Of a stretch of DNA of 64,000 bases, positions 8,633-17,267 are shown piece by piece. How positions within the stretch are numbered: position 1 is the first letter of the stretch; the number at the start of each line of letters is the position of its first letter. The notes below the pieces were generated by a model, which did no database searches, had not been told where the DNA came from, and was given only the letters and a program-made list of their open reading frames with translations. The DNA lies in contig NZ_JBLGTV010000012.1 in assembly GCF_047468865.1 (NCBI RefSeq), positions 1-64,000 on the forward strand, in the 5' to 3' direction. This DNA is from Castellaniella hirudinis_A (GTDB taxonomy: Bacteria > Pseudomonadota > Gammaproteobacteria > Burkholderiales > Burkholderiaceae_B). The position numbers and the translations under genes are program-made.

Positions 8633-11123
8633 ACGTCCACACCTCATTCTTCGAGACACATCACGAGCAGTTGAATTCACGGCGAAGTCGTCGCCCGTGA
8701 AGCAGAAGGACATTCCAGTTCAACCCAGGCAGCAGCATGCAGCCTATCTTCAAGGGCAGATCGAGGACTTGAAGCCCGCAGCGGCCAAGGCTGTGCGCGT
8801 CCAGCAGGAGCTGCAACTGGAAAGCGGGCTGGGCCTGCAAATCCAATTCACCAGCCAGCCAGATGTGGCGCTGGCATTTATGAGCCTGGCGAACGCGACC
8901 AAGAAAATAGAACTCCTGAGCGTCCGCGAAGAAGGCAACCGCACGCTCGCCAACGTCTTCGTCCCGGATGGAGGGCTCGCGCACTTCGAGCAATATGTCG
9001 CGGACTATCTGGCGGAGAAGAAAGGCAACAAGAATCAGGCGCTCGACCATCGGAAGCTGCTCGACGCCATCGAATCCATCCGAGTGGCAGAGATCAGGGC
9101 GTTGTGGACCGATGCGCCCGAACTGTTGCCGGCTGATCCCGCCACGGCTTTCTGGTGGGAAGTGTGGCTGCCGGTTCGAGGTGCGGGGCAGCGGCAAGCC
9201 GTGGTGGAGGATTTCAAGAAACTTGCTCGCCTGGCAGATTGTGCGGTCAGCGACCAGCAGGTCAGCTTCCCCGAACGCACGGTGCTGTTGATGTATGGCT
9301 CGCAACAGCAACTCTCGCGCTCGGTGATGACCTTGAACTGCGTGGCCGAGCTTCGCTATGCCAAAGAGACCGCCGAGTTCTTCGATGGCATGGCGGTGGC
9401 GGAACAGCGCCAATGGGCGGACGATCTGCTGCGGCGTGCGCGATTGCAGCCCGCAGGCGATGCCCCCCGGGTCTGCCTGCTGGATTCGGGCGTGACTCGC
9501 GCGCATCCACTGCTGGAGCCCTTGATGGACGCGGCGGATCTGCACACCGTCGAGCCGGTATGGGGCGTGGATGACCAAGCGGATCACGGCACGGGACTGG
9601 CCGGTCTGGCAGCTTACGGCGACTTCACCGATGCCCTGTCTTCTACGGACGCGATCAGCGTCCCGCATCGGCTAGAGTCGGTCAAGCTGGTGCCTGCGGA
9701 AGGCGCCAACGAAGGCGATGCGCGGCACCACGCCTACTTGTTCGCGGAGGGCGTCGCTCGCCCCGAAATCTCTGCGCCAGCGCGCGCCCGCGTGTTCACT
9801 TCTGCCGTGACGGCTTCGGACTATCGGGATCGGGGCCGGCCTTCGTCATGGTCGGCCGCCGTTGATGGCCTCGCGGCGGATGCAGATGGCGCCGGCGAGA
9901 ACCCGCGTCTGTTCGTGCTCTCCGCTGGCAACAATCGTGACGCCAATGCATGGGCCACTTATCCCGACTGCTTGGCCACTAACCTTGTGCATGATCCAGG
10001 GCAGGCATGGAATGCCATCACCGTAGGCGCGTACACCAGCAAGATCGACACGCAGGGACATCCATCCCTGAACCCCATTGCCGAAGCGGGTGGACTCAGC
10101 CCGTTCACCACCACGACACAGACCTGGGATCGCGCGTGGCCGCTCAAGCCTGATGTGGTGCTGGAAGGCGGCAACGCGGCTAAGGATGATCATGGCGCAT
10201 CGTGGATGACCAGCTTGAGCCTGCTGACCGCCCACAATCAGCCGCAGGCGCGCTTGTTCACCACCAGCAATGCCACCAGCGCCGCTTCCGCGCTATGTGC
10301 CGGCATGGCGGCACGGATCATGGCTGCCTATCCGCATCTTCGTGCGGAAACGGTGCGCGCATTGCTCGTTCATTCGGCACAATGGAGCGATGCCATGCGT
10401 GCGATGTTTTTGCCGGCTGCTCCGAACAAGGATCACTTCGTCAACCTGATCCGTCACTGCGGCTGGGGTACGCCGGATCTGAACCGCGCACTGTGGAGCG
10501 CGGGTGATTCCTTAACGCTGGTGGTTGAAGATTTGGTGCATCCATATACGAAGGTTCAGGGCAAAGGGGTCGTCACCCGCGATATGAACCTGCATTCCTT
10601 GCCGTGGCCGAAGGACGAGTTGGAGGCATTGCAGGACACGCCTGTGGAGATGCGTGTCACGCTGTCGTATTTCGTCGAGCCCAATCCTTCGGCACGGGGC
10701 GTCGCGTCGAGGTATCACTACCCTTCGCACCGTTTGCGCTTCGATGTGCAGCGCGCGCTGGATGCGTCTACCGAGCGCTTCATTGCACGGCTGAACGCCG
10801 CCGCACTGCGTGAAGACGAGGCTGATGGCGATCCGGTCAATCCTTCCGATCCGAACTGGCTGCTGGGTGGCCAGAGGCGGCATCGTGGCTCATTGCATCA
10901 GGATGTCTGGAAAGGCACAGCCGCTGAACTGGCCAGCCGTGGATTTATCGCGGTCTACCCTTCTGCCGGTTGGTGGCGGACACGGCCGGCACTGAAACGC
11001 TATGCCTTGCCAGCACGATACAGCCTCGTGGTTTCGATCCAGACACCACAGACGGACGTGGACATCTATGCTGCCGTGGCTCAGAAGATCCCCGTGGCCA
11101 ACGTGATTGCCGTCGAGACATAA
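8610..11123 (+). CDS. subtilisin-like S8 serine protease of an IetAS-like module
   Basis: The product has 837 aa with no signal peptide, so it is probably cytoplasmic. A unique N-terminal region of about 280 residues precedes the peptidase S8 domain: catalytic Asp in LLDSG (about D292), His in DHGTG (about H326), oxyanion Asn in SAGNN (about N441) and Ser in NATSAAS (about S557, replacing the usual GTSxAxP). A C-terminal extension of about 250 residues follows. Subtilases paired with AAA ATPases act in phage defence in the IetAS type; the ATPase may gate or feed the protease (inference). It overlaps the ATPase gene by 23 bases, implying translational coupling. Codon choice is less GC3-biased than in flanking core genes, suggesting acquisition. 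Confidence 0.87.
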   Translation: MPDQPQAKRPHLILRDTSRAVEFTAKSSPVKQKDIPVQPRQQHAAYLQGQIEDLKPAAAKAVRVQQELQLESGLGLQIQFTSQPDVALAFMSLANATKKIELLSVREEGNRTLANVFVPDGGLAHFEQYVADYLAEKKGNKNQALDHRKLLDAIESIRVAEIRALWTDAPELLPADPATAFWWEVWLPVRGAGQRQAVVEDFKKLARLADCAVSDQQVSFPERTVLLMYGSQQQLSRSVMTLNCVAELRYAKETAEFFDGMAVAEQRQWADDLLRRARLQPAGDAPRVCLLDSGVTRAHPLLEPLMDAADLHTVEPVWGVDDQADHGTGLAGLAAYGDFTDALSSTDAISVPHRLESVKLVPAEGANEGDARHHAYLFAEGVARPEISAPARARVFTSAVTASDYRDRGRPSSWSAAVDGLAADADGAGENPRLFVLSAGNNRDANAWATYPDCLATNLVHDPGQAWNAITVGAYTSKIDTQGHPSLNPIAEAGGLSPFTTTTQTWDRAWPLKPDVVLEGGNAAKDDHGASWMTSLSLLTAHNQPQARLFTTSNATSAASALCAGMAARIMAAYPHLRAETVRALLVHSAQWSDAMRAMFLPAAPNKDHFVNLIRHCGWGTPDLNRALWSAGDSLTLVVEDLVHPYTKVQGKGVVTRDMNLHSLPWPKDELEALQDTPVEMRVTLSYFVEPNPSARGVASRYHYPSHRLRFDVQRALDASTERFIARLNAAALREDEADGDPVNPSDPNWLLGGQRRHRGSLHQDVWKGTAAELASRGFIAVYPSAGWWRTRPALKRYALPARYSLVVSIQTPQTDVDIYAAVAQKIPVANVIAVET

Positions 11124-11141
11124 GGCGCGCCCCGTCGGGCT

Positions 11142-11153
11142 GCCCCAAGGCAA
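11142..11153 (+). repeat. dispersed repeat core, copy 2
   Basis: GCCCCAAGGCAA, the same 12-mer and orientation as at 7330-7341. The two copies bracket the HTH remnant, ATPase and protease. Confidence 0.5.
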
Positions 11154-11194
11154 GATTGTTTACAATGCCCCCAACTTCCCGGACGGCGTTCGCC

Positions 11195-11578
11195 ATGACT
11201 CGGACTTCCCCCTATAAAAGCACGGGTGGCTTGATCCGTGTCTTTCGCGCCTTTGGCTATTCCCTGCAGGGGCTGGCGGCCGCCTGGCGGCACGAAGCCG
11301 CCTTTCGCCAAGAGACACTCCTGACGGCCGTCCTGCTGCCGCTGGGCCTGTGGCTGGGCGAAACACCCGGCGAAAAACTGTTGCTGGCGGGCATGCTGGT
11401 GGGGGTCTTGATCGTCGAGCTGATCAATTCGGCCATCGAGGCCCTGGCCGATGCCATCAGCACAGAACACCATCCCCTGCTGGGGCGCGCCAAGGACATC
11501 GGCAGCGCCGCCGTGCTGCTCATGCTGCTGCTGGCGGGGGCGGCCTGGGCCTGCGTGCTGATCCCGCGCTGGGTCTGA
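11195..11578 (+). CDS. dgkA: diacylglycerol kinase
   Basis: The product has 127 aa, the usual size of the small integral-membrane DgkA. GYSLQGLAAAWRHEAAFRQE and VELINSAIEALAD contain the conserved Glu and Asn residues of the active site, and three transmembrane helices are visible. It phosphorylates diacylglycerol to phosphatidate in the inner membrane, recycling lipid from membrane-derived glycan synthesis. ATG 11195 is preferred over 11165 because it directly precedes the conserved N-terminal helix. Confidence 0.95.
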   Translation: MTRTSPYKSTGGLIRVFRAFGYSLQGLAAAWRHEAAFRQETLLTAVLLPLGLWLGETPGEKLLLAGMLVGVLIVELINSAIEALADAISTEHHPLLGRAKDIGSAAVLLMLLLAGAAWACVLIPRWV

Positions 11579-11715
11579 CGGCAACACCGCCAACCTGGAC
11601 AGCTCGTCCGTCATCCCAGCGCGGGGGCCGCCGGACGCGGAGGATGGCGGCCCGGGCCGCATCGCGGTCTACAATCATGGCGAATTCTTCCGCTTAACCT
11701 TCTACAGTGTGCGCC

Positions 11716-12540
11716 ATGAACTTCATCGACAAGCTCAACCACGCCTGGGTCAGCCAGGATTCTTTGCTGATGGTGGGGCTGGACCCCGACCCGCGCCGGT
11801 TTCCGGCCGAACTGGCGGGCCGCCCCGACGCCGTGCTGGAATTCTGCCGCAGGATCGTGGACGCCACCGCGCCCTTTGCCTGTGGCTTCAAGCCGCAGAT
11901 CGCCTACTTCGCCGCGCAGCAGGCAGAGGATCAATTGCTGGATCTGTGCCGCTACATCCGCCAGCAGCATCCCACCCTGCCGATCGTGCTGGATGCCAAG
12001 CGCGGCGACATCGGCAGCACGGCCGAACAATACGCCCGCGAAGCCTTCGAGCGCTACCAGGCCGATGCCGTGACCGTCAACCCCTATATGGGGCGGGACT
12101 CGGTGCAACCCTATATCGACTATGGAGACCGGGGCGTCATCATCCTGTGCCGCACCTCAAACCGGGGCGGCGCCGATTTGCAGGACATGCGCCTGGCCAA
12201 CGGCACGCCGCTGTATCTGCATGTGGCCGACCAGGTCGCCCGCGTGTGGGACACCACCGGCCAATGCGCCCTGGTGGTGGGCGCGACCTTCCCGGAAGAA
12301 ATCGCCCAGGTGCGCCGCCGAGTGGGCGACATGCCCTTGCTGATCCCGGGCATCGGCGTGCAGGGCGGCGACATCCAGGCCACGGTGCAGGCGGGCCGCA
12401 CCGCAGATGGCCGGGGGATGATGATCAATTCATCACGCGCCATCCTGTATGCCAGCCCCCAGGAAGACTGGGCCGGGGCGGCCGCCAAAACCGCGCGCGC
12501 CACCCGCGGCGCCATCCGCCAGGCCCTGATGGCCCCCTGA
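11716..12540 (+). CDS. pyrF: orotidine-5'-phosphate decarboxylase
   Basis: The product has 274 aa, matching the longer type-2 PyrF found in many betaproteobacteria and actinobacteria. The catalytic signature DAKRGDIGST (D93-K95-D98) is intact, and VGLDPDP and GIGVQGGD line the phosphate site. It catalyses the last step of UMP synthesis, decarboxylating OMP. ATG 11716 (MNFIDKL) is used; an in-frame start three codons upstream is possible. Confidence 0.96.
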   Translation: MNFIDKLNHAWVSQDSLLMVGLDPDPRRFPAELAGRPDAVLEFCRRIVDATAPFACGFKPQIAYFAAQQAEDQLLDLCRYIRQQHPTLPIVLDAKRGDIGSTAEQYAREAFERYQADAVTVNPYMGRDSVQPYIDYGDRGVIILCRTSNRGGADLQDMRLANGTPLYLHVADQVARVWDTTGQCALVVGATFPEEIAQVRRRVGDMPLLIPGIGVQGGDIQATVQAGRTADGRGMMINSSRAILYASPQEDWAGAAAKTARATRGAIRQALMAP

Positions 12541-12543
12541 CCC

Positions 12544-12565
12544 GAGGCGGCCTTAATGCCGCCTC
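12544..12565 (+). terminator. hairpin after pyrF
   Basis: A perfect 8-bp stem, GAGGCGGC (12544-12551) with GCCGCCTC (12558-12565), and a 6-base loop. There is no T tract, so termination may be weak or rho-assisted. Confidence 0.5.
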
Positions 12566-12613
12566 GATCTAAGGCTTTCCCGGATAAGTGCGAAATAAGA
12601 ACACGCTTATTAC

Positions 12614-12633
12614 AAAGATTCAGTAGAATCTTT
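12614..12633 (+). promoter_or_regulatory. perfect inverted repeat abutting the diguanylate cyclase start
   Basis: AAAGATTC (12614-12621), spacer AGTA, GAATCTTT (12626-12633), ending five bases before the proposed ATG at 12639. No Shine-Dalgarno sequence lies between hairpin and start. It could be a transcription-factor operator or an RNA hairpin influencing translation. Confidence 0.6.
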
Positions 12634-12638
12634 GCACT

Positions 12639-14111
12639 ATGCCCCAGATTACTGCCAGTATGCCGCCATGGCTGCGGCGAACAGGCCCGTTCCTGTCGCT
12701 CGCCGCATTGGCGTTTTTGCTGATCTACACCAGCCTGATATTCCGTCCCCTGTTGGGCGACATCGGTTTTTGGCCGGCCAATGCACTATTGGCTGGCGCG
12801 TTGCTGCGGGTCACTTCCATACGCCACCGCTACTTATGGCCCGTCATCCTGCTGGGGGCCTTCGGCGGATACGGCTACTGGTACGGCAGCTGGGACACCG
12901 CGCTGCTGAACACGATCATCAATCTGTCCGGGGTCTGGCTGGCCACGATGCTGCTGCACCGGGTCTGGCCCCTGGACACCCTGCGCAAGCCCATGGCCAT
13001 CGTGCATATCCTGCTGGCGGGCTTGGCGGCGGCCAGCTGCACGGCCTTCATCGGGCTGCTCGGATACCAAACCGCCACACTCCTGCCTCTGGACACGCCC
13101 CTGCGGCCCGCCATCGGGGTGCTTTTCCAACAATGGTTGGGCTACAGCGCGGTGCTGCCCGTCTGCCTGCTCTGGGCGCCGGCGCGGCGCGGCCCCGACC
13201 GCCGCCGCTCCTGGACCCGCGCCTTGCACCAACTGATGGCCAGCAGCCGCCAGTGGCCGCTGCTTGTGCTGCTGGCGGCCGTGGGCTTGGCCGCCTTGCT
13301 CGGCGGGCCGGGCACGGCGGCCTTTCCCATTCCCGCCCTGCTGATCTGCGCCTATGCCTATCAGCAGCAGACCTGTGCCTGGCTCACCCTGGTCACCGCG
13401 CTGATCCTGATGATCAGCCATGCCCAGGGCTGGTCGATCATCTCCCAGGATATTCCGTCGGTCTGGACGCAGGTGTCGCTGCAGATGGGCCTGCAGCTGA
13501 TGGTGGCCACCCCCCTGGTCGTTTCCAGTTCGCTCATGGCCCGCAACGATCTGGTTCAATCCCTGAACCAGGCGCTGGATCACGATGAACTGACCGGCGC
13601 CATGTCGCGCCAGGCCTTCATGCGGGGGGCGACCGAATACCTGCAGCAGTCGCCCGCCGCGTTCTATGGCAACTGCGTGATGATGCTGGATATCGACCAC
13701 TTCAAGCAGCTGAACGACAACCACGGCCACGCGGCCGGCGACAGCGTGCTGCACGAATTCGCGCGGGTCATCCAGGGGGCCATTCGCCCGCAAGACCTGT
13801 TCGGCCGCCTGGGCGGCGAAGAATTCGGCGTTTTCCTGCCCAACACCACTTTGCACGACAGCCTGGAAATCGGCGAACGGCTGCGCAAGGCCGTGGAAAA
13901 AATCCGTCTGTACTACGACAGCGACGAACCGCTGCGGGTGACCGTCAGCATCGGCACTATGCACGACGGCCAAAAGCCCCACGCCACCCTGTCGGAACTG
14001 CTGTCGCTGGCGGATCAGGCCATGTACCAGGCCAAACACCAGGGCCGCAACCAGGTCAAGGCGCTATCCAGCGGCCAGCTGCGCGAACTCAGCCCCCTGC
14101 CGCTGACCTGA
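12639..14111 (+). CDS. membrane diguanylate cyclase with MASE1-like sensor
   Basis: The product has 490 aa. Residues about 15-300 are a multi-helix membrane region resembling MASE1 (FRPLLGDIGFWPANALLAGALL near the N terminus). The C-terminal GGDEF domain (about 325-480) has the active-site motif GGEEF at 392-396, and an inhibitory-site RPQD (383-386) exactly five residues upstream. It should therefore synthesise cyclic di-GMP at the inner membrane under product feedback. ATG 12639 lacks an obvious ribosome binding site; ATG 12660 is an alternative. A perfect hairpin sits just upstream. Confidence 0.92.
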   Translation: MPQITASMPPWLRRTGPFLSLAALAFLLIYTSLIFRPLLGDIGFWPANALLAGALLRVTSIRHRYLWPVILLGAFGGYGYWYGSWDTALLNTIINLSGVWLATMLLHRVWPLDTLRKPMAIVHILLAGLAAASCTAFIGLLGYQTATLLPLDTPLRPAIGVLFQQWLGYSAVLPVCLLWAPARRGPDRRRSWTRALHQLMASSRQWPLLVLLAAVGLAALLGGPGTAAFPIPALLICAYAYQQQTCAWLTLVTALILMISHAQGWSIISQDIPSVWTQVSLQMGLQLMVATPLVVSSSLMARNDLVQSLNQALDHDELTGAMSRQAFMRGATEYLQQSPAAFYGNCVMMLDIDHFKQLNDNHGHAAGDSVLHEFARVIQGAIRPQDLFGRLGGEEFGVFLPNTTLHDSLEIGERLRKAVEKIRLYYDSDEPLRVTVSIGTMHDGQKPHATLSELLSLADQAMYQAKHQGRNQVKALSSGQLRELSPLPLT

Positions 14112-14118
14112 CGGCCGC

Positions 14119-14622
14119 TTAACGCCGCAGGGCGTCCAGGCCGGCCTGCAGGGCAAAACGCACGGCCGCCTGACGCACCGCATCGCGGTCGCCATCAAAC
14201 ACCCGGGTCAAGGCACGGGTGCTGATGCCTTCCCCCGCCCGATGCGCGATCCCGAAGCACACCATGCCCACGGGCTTGCCCGGCGTGGCCCCGCCCGGGC
14301 CGGCGATCCCCGTGGTCGCCAGGCCCAGCCGGGCCGCCGGCGTGGCGGCCAGCACGCCCGCCGCCATCTCCATGGCGGTTTCTTCGCTGACGGCGCCATG
14401 GCGATCCAGGGTATCCGGCAAAACCTGCAGTTGCTGGATCTTGGCGGCATTGCTGTACGTGACAAAGCCGCGCTCGAACCACAGGCTGGAACCGGGGCAG
14501 GCGGTCATCGCCCCCGCCAGCAGCCCTCCGGTGCAGGATTCGGCCGTGGCGCACAGCCAGCCGGCTTCCCGCAGGGCGGCGCCCAATTCGCCTGCCAAAG
14601 CGCGTGTTTCCCGGTCGATCAT
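14119..14622 (-). CDS. pncC: nicotinamide-nucleotide amidohydrolase (CinA C-terminal domain)
   Basis: The product has 167 aa, a stand-alone CinA C-terminal domain. ATAESCTGGLLAGAMT, the GSSLWFERGFVTYSNAAK segment and GIAGPGGATPGKPVGMV are diagnostic. It deamidates nicotinamide mononucleotide to nicotinate mononucleotide in pyridine-nucleotide recycling. It is the last gene of the leftward ribBA-ribH-nusB-thiL-pgpA cluster, about 110 bases after pgpA. The convergent diguanylate cyclase ends 7 bases away. Confidence 0.93.
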   Translation of the reverse strand: MIDRETRALAGELGAALREAGWLCATAESCTGGLLAGAMTACPGSSLWFERGFVTYSNAAKIQQLQVLPDTLDRHGAVSEETAMEMAAGVLAATPAARLGLATTGIAGPGGATPGKPVGMVCFGIAHRAGEGISTRALTRVFDGDRDAVRQAAVRFALQAGLDALRR

Positions 14623-14734
14623 GTGGTGTTCCTCCTGCGGTCGAGTGTGCGGCGCGCGCGAATCAGCGCGCTTGCCCCATGGCCTGATGCGTGGCGGCTT
14701 GACCTGATCCGCATGACGCCTGAGCGCCCCGGCC

Positions 14735-15253
14735 TCATGGCCACAGGCCCAGGCGCATCAACAGCACCCCGGCCAGCACAGCATAGAATGCGGCGAAAAG
14801 GTCATCCACCATGACGCCAAAACCGTTTTTGCAGCGGCGATCCAGCACGCTGACCGGGGGCGGCTTCAGGATATCGAAGACGCGAAACAGCACCACCCCC
14901 AGCAACTGCGACCAGAAACCGTCGGGCAACAGCCAGAGAACCAGCCAGATGGCGACGATTTCATCCCAATTGATGCCGCCGTAGTCGGCCACGCCCAGGT
15001 CTTGGCCGCAACGCTGCGCCGCCCAGCAGCCCAGCCCGAAAGACAGCAGCAGCACAGCCGCCACCCAGCCGTCTGCCAGCCCCTGCAGGAGCACAACCCA
15101 CAGCAGCCACCCCGCCAGCGTCCCCCAGGTGCCCGGCGCCGGATGGATCAGGCCGGAGCCGAAACCGAAAGCCAGGATGCGTTCGGGGCGGGCGAAAACC
15201 CAGCGCGCCGTGGGACGCGGGATGGCGGAGCGGGGATCGGAGCCGGACGACAT
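14735..15253 (-). CDS. pgpA: phosphatidylglycerophosphatase A
   Basis: The product has 172 aa with 3-4 hydrophobic helices. GSGLIHPAPGTWGTLAG, INWDEIVA (conserved acidic metal ligands), FRVFDILKPPPVSVLDRR and GFGVMVDDLFAA are the conserved PgpA blocks. It dephosphorylates phosphatidylglycerophosphate in the inner membrane. The start at 15253 lies 5 bases beyond the thiL stop, so the two are cotranscribed; the long upstream extension of the frame overlaps thiL and is rejected. Confidence 0.95.
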   Translation of the reverse strand: MSSGSDPRSAIPRPTARWVFARPERILAFGFGSGLIHPAPGTWGTLAGWLLWVVLLQGLADGWVAAVLLLSFGLGCWAAQRCGQDLGVADYGGINWDEIVAIWLVLWLLPDGFWSQLLGVVLFRVFDILKPPPVSVLDRRCKNGFGVMVDDLFAAFYAVLAGVLLMRLGLWP

Positions 15254-15258
15254 GGGAT

Positions 15259-16236
15259 TTACGTCTGCGAGATGGAAAAGTGATCGAAGCCGCGGCGAGG
15301 GACGGGGATTTCCCGGCCCAGGGCATCCAGGACGCGCAGCCCCGTGCCGCGCCGTATCGCGCCCACCCGGGTAATGGGCAGCTTCAGCTGGCGCGACAGC
15401 GTCGTGATCTGTTCGCGCCGGCGCGGATGCGCCGTGAAGCAGAGTTCGTAGACATCCCCGCCCGCCAGCACCGCATCGCGCCGGACGGTGTCGTCCAGGC
15501 CGGCCAGCGCGGCATGGGCGGGCAGGGTATCCAGCCACAGATCGGCGGCGCACTGGCTGGCATCCAGCACATGGCCCAAGTCTTGCAGCAGGCCATCGGA
15601 GATGTCGATGGCGGCATGCGCCACACCGGCCAGATAGCGGCCCAGGCGCAGGCGCGGCGTGGGGGTTTCCAGGGCGGAACGGCACAGGGCCAGGCGGTCG
15701 GGGTCGGGCGGCAGGCTGCCCTGCATCAGCCGCAAGGCGATATCGGCCGCCCCCAGCACGCCGGATACCCAGAGGTCGTCGCCCTGGCGGGCCGCATCGC
15801 GGCGCAGCGCCTGGTGGCGGCGGACTTCGCCCATGACGGTAATGCAAAGCACGACTTGCCGCGCCCCGCCGGTGGTGTCCCCGCCCACCAGCGGGCACTG
15901 GGCGTCGCGCGACAAGGCATGGAAACCATCGGCAAACGCCTGCAGCCAGGCATTATCCAGGCGCGGCAAAGACAGCGCCAAAGTGCACGCCAGCGGCCGC
16001 GCGCCCATGGCGGCCAGATCGGACAGGTTGACGGCCAGCGCTTTGTGGCCCAGCCGGCGCGGGTCGCCATCCGCAAAGAAGTGGCGGCCTTCGACCAGCA
16101 TATCGGTGCTGACCGCCAGATCGCAGCCCTGGGCGGGGGACAACAGGGCGCAATCGTCGCCGATCCCCAGCATGCCGCTGGGGGCCGGACGCTTGAAGTA
16201 GCGGGCAATAAGATCGAATTCGCCTTGTGGCTGCAT
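15259..16236 (-). CDS. thiL: thiamine-monophosphate kinase
   Basis: The product has 325 aa. MQPQGEFDLIARYF, GIGDDCALL, VSTDMLVEGRHFF, KALAVNLSDLAAMGA and VGGDTT form the conserved PurM-like ATP and metal site, and AAIDISDGLLQDL occurs in the second domain. It phosphorylates thiamine monophosphate to the pyrophosphate cofactor. Start 16236 is chosen because the MQPQGEFD beginning is typical; the frame extends further upstream only across nusB. Confidence 0.96.
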   Translation of the reverse strand: MQPQGEFDLIARYFKRPAPSGMLGIGDDCALLSPAQGCDLAVSTDMLVEGRHFFADGDPRRLGHKALAVNLSDLAAMGARPLACTLALSLPRLDNAWLQAFADGFHALSRDAQCPLVGGDTTGGARQVVLCITVMGEVRRHQALRRDAARQGDDLWVSGVLGAADIALRLMQGSLPPDPDRLALCRSALETPTPRLRLGRYLAGVAHAAIDISDGLLQDLGHVLDASQCAADLWLDTLPAHAALAGLDDTVRRDAVLAGGDVYELCFTAHPRRREQITTLSRQLKLPITRVGAIRRGTGLRVLDALGREIPVPRRGFDHFSISQT

Positions 16237-16253
16237 AACGAGCCTTGGGGGCG

Positions 16254-16736
16254 CTACGCACGCCCGGCCGATTGGATTTCGGGAGCGCGCACCTGGGCGG
16301 CCAGTTTGTCCAGCACCCCATTGACGAAGCGATAGCCGTCGGTGCCGCCGAAGGACTTGGCGAGTTCGACGGATTCGTTGATGGCCACGCGGTAGGGGAC
16401 TTCGAGGTGCTGGACGAGTTCGAAGGTGCCCAGCAGCAGGATGGCGTGTTCGATGGGCGAGAGTTCGGCCAGGGGGCGGTCGATGTAGGGCACGAACTGC
16501 GCGCGCAAGGCATCCGCCTGGCGGGTAGCCCCCTGCAGCAGGGTCAGATACCACTGGGCATCGGCCTGGGGGAAGTCTTCGGCATCGCGCACATGGGCGT
16601 CGATCTCGCCCAATTCGGCGAGATCGGCGCCCCCGCGCAGCAGCCAGGCATACACCCCCTGCAAGGCGAATTCGCGGGCCATGCGCCGAGCGCTGCGGGC
16701 GCCATTGCGCCCGTTGCGCGGTTTGGGGTCAGTCAT
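16254..16736 (-). CDS. nusB: transcription antitermination factor NusB
   Basis: The product has 160 aa. RRMAREFALQGVYAWLL, PIEHAILLLGTFELVQH, PYRVAINESVELAKSFGG and YRFVNGVLDKLA are canonical NusB helices. It binds boxA RNA with NusE/S10 in rRNA antitermination complexes. The start overlaps the ribH stop by 8 bases, which supports both the start and translational coupling. Confidence 0.96.
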   Translation of the reverse strand: MTDPKPRNGRNGARSARRMAREFALQGVYAWLLRGGADLAELGEIDAHVRDAEDFPQADAQWYLTLLQGATRQADALRAQFVPYIDRPLAELSPIEHAILLLGTFELVQHLEVPYRVAINESVELAKSFGGTDGYRFVNGVLDKLAAQVRAPEIQSAGRA

Positions 16737-17253
16737 CGACGTCCTCTGCGAAGTCGTCGTCGTCATCCTCATCGTCGTCATCGTCGTCGGATTCGGGTTC
16801 GAGCGCGGCGACGAGATTAGCCATTTCGACGGCCGCGCGGGCGCAATCGCGGCCCTTGTCGGCAGCACGCGACCGGGCTTGCTCGTCGGTGTCGGCGGTG
16901 AGCACGCCATTGGCCACGGGGATGCCGGTTTCCAGCGCAATGCGGCTGATGGCGGCGGCGGATTCGTTGCTGACGATTTCGAAGTGATAGGTTTCGCCGC
17001 GAATCACGGCGCCCAGGGCGATCAGGGCGTCGAATTCGAAGGTTTCGGCCATCTGGGCCAAAGCCACGCCGAGTTCGAGCGCGCCGGGCACCGAGGCGAC
17101 CATGACATCGCGTTCGTCCACGCCCAGGGCGGCGAGTTCATCGAGGCAAGTCTGGAGTTCGGCCTCGCCGATTTCGGCGTTGAAGCGGGCACGCACAATG
17201 CCGATGTGCAGGCCTTCGCCGTTCATGTCGGGAGTCATCACATAAGGGTTCAT
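16729..17253 (-). CDS. ribH: 6,7-dimethyl-8-ribityllumazine synthase
   Basis: The product has 174 aa. RARFNAEI, VPGALELGVALAQ, ALGAVIRGETYHFEIV and GIPVANGVLTADTDEQA are the conserved substrate-binding blocks. It condenses the RibB and RibD products to lumazine, the precursor of riboflavin. The protein carries a C-terminal extension of about 22 residues, nearly all Asp/Glu (after LEPES), not needed for catalysis. It sits 14 bases after ribBA. Confidence 0.96.
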   Translation of the reverse strand: MNPYVMTPDMNGEGLHIGIVRARFNAEIGEAELQTCLDELAALGVDERDVMVASVPGALELGVALAQMAETFEFDALIALGAVIRGETYHFEIVSNESAAAISRIALETGIPVANGVLTADTDEQARSRAADKGRDCARAAVEMANLVAALEPESDDDDDDEDDDDDFAEDVDD

Positions 17254-17267
17254 GGTCGTGATTCCGG

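Noticed and set aside
7330..11153. att sites of an integrative element around the ATPase-protease pair
   Set aside because: No integrase or tRNA gene is present, and the 12-mer occurs again at 59372, so it is a dispersed repeat.
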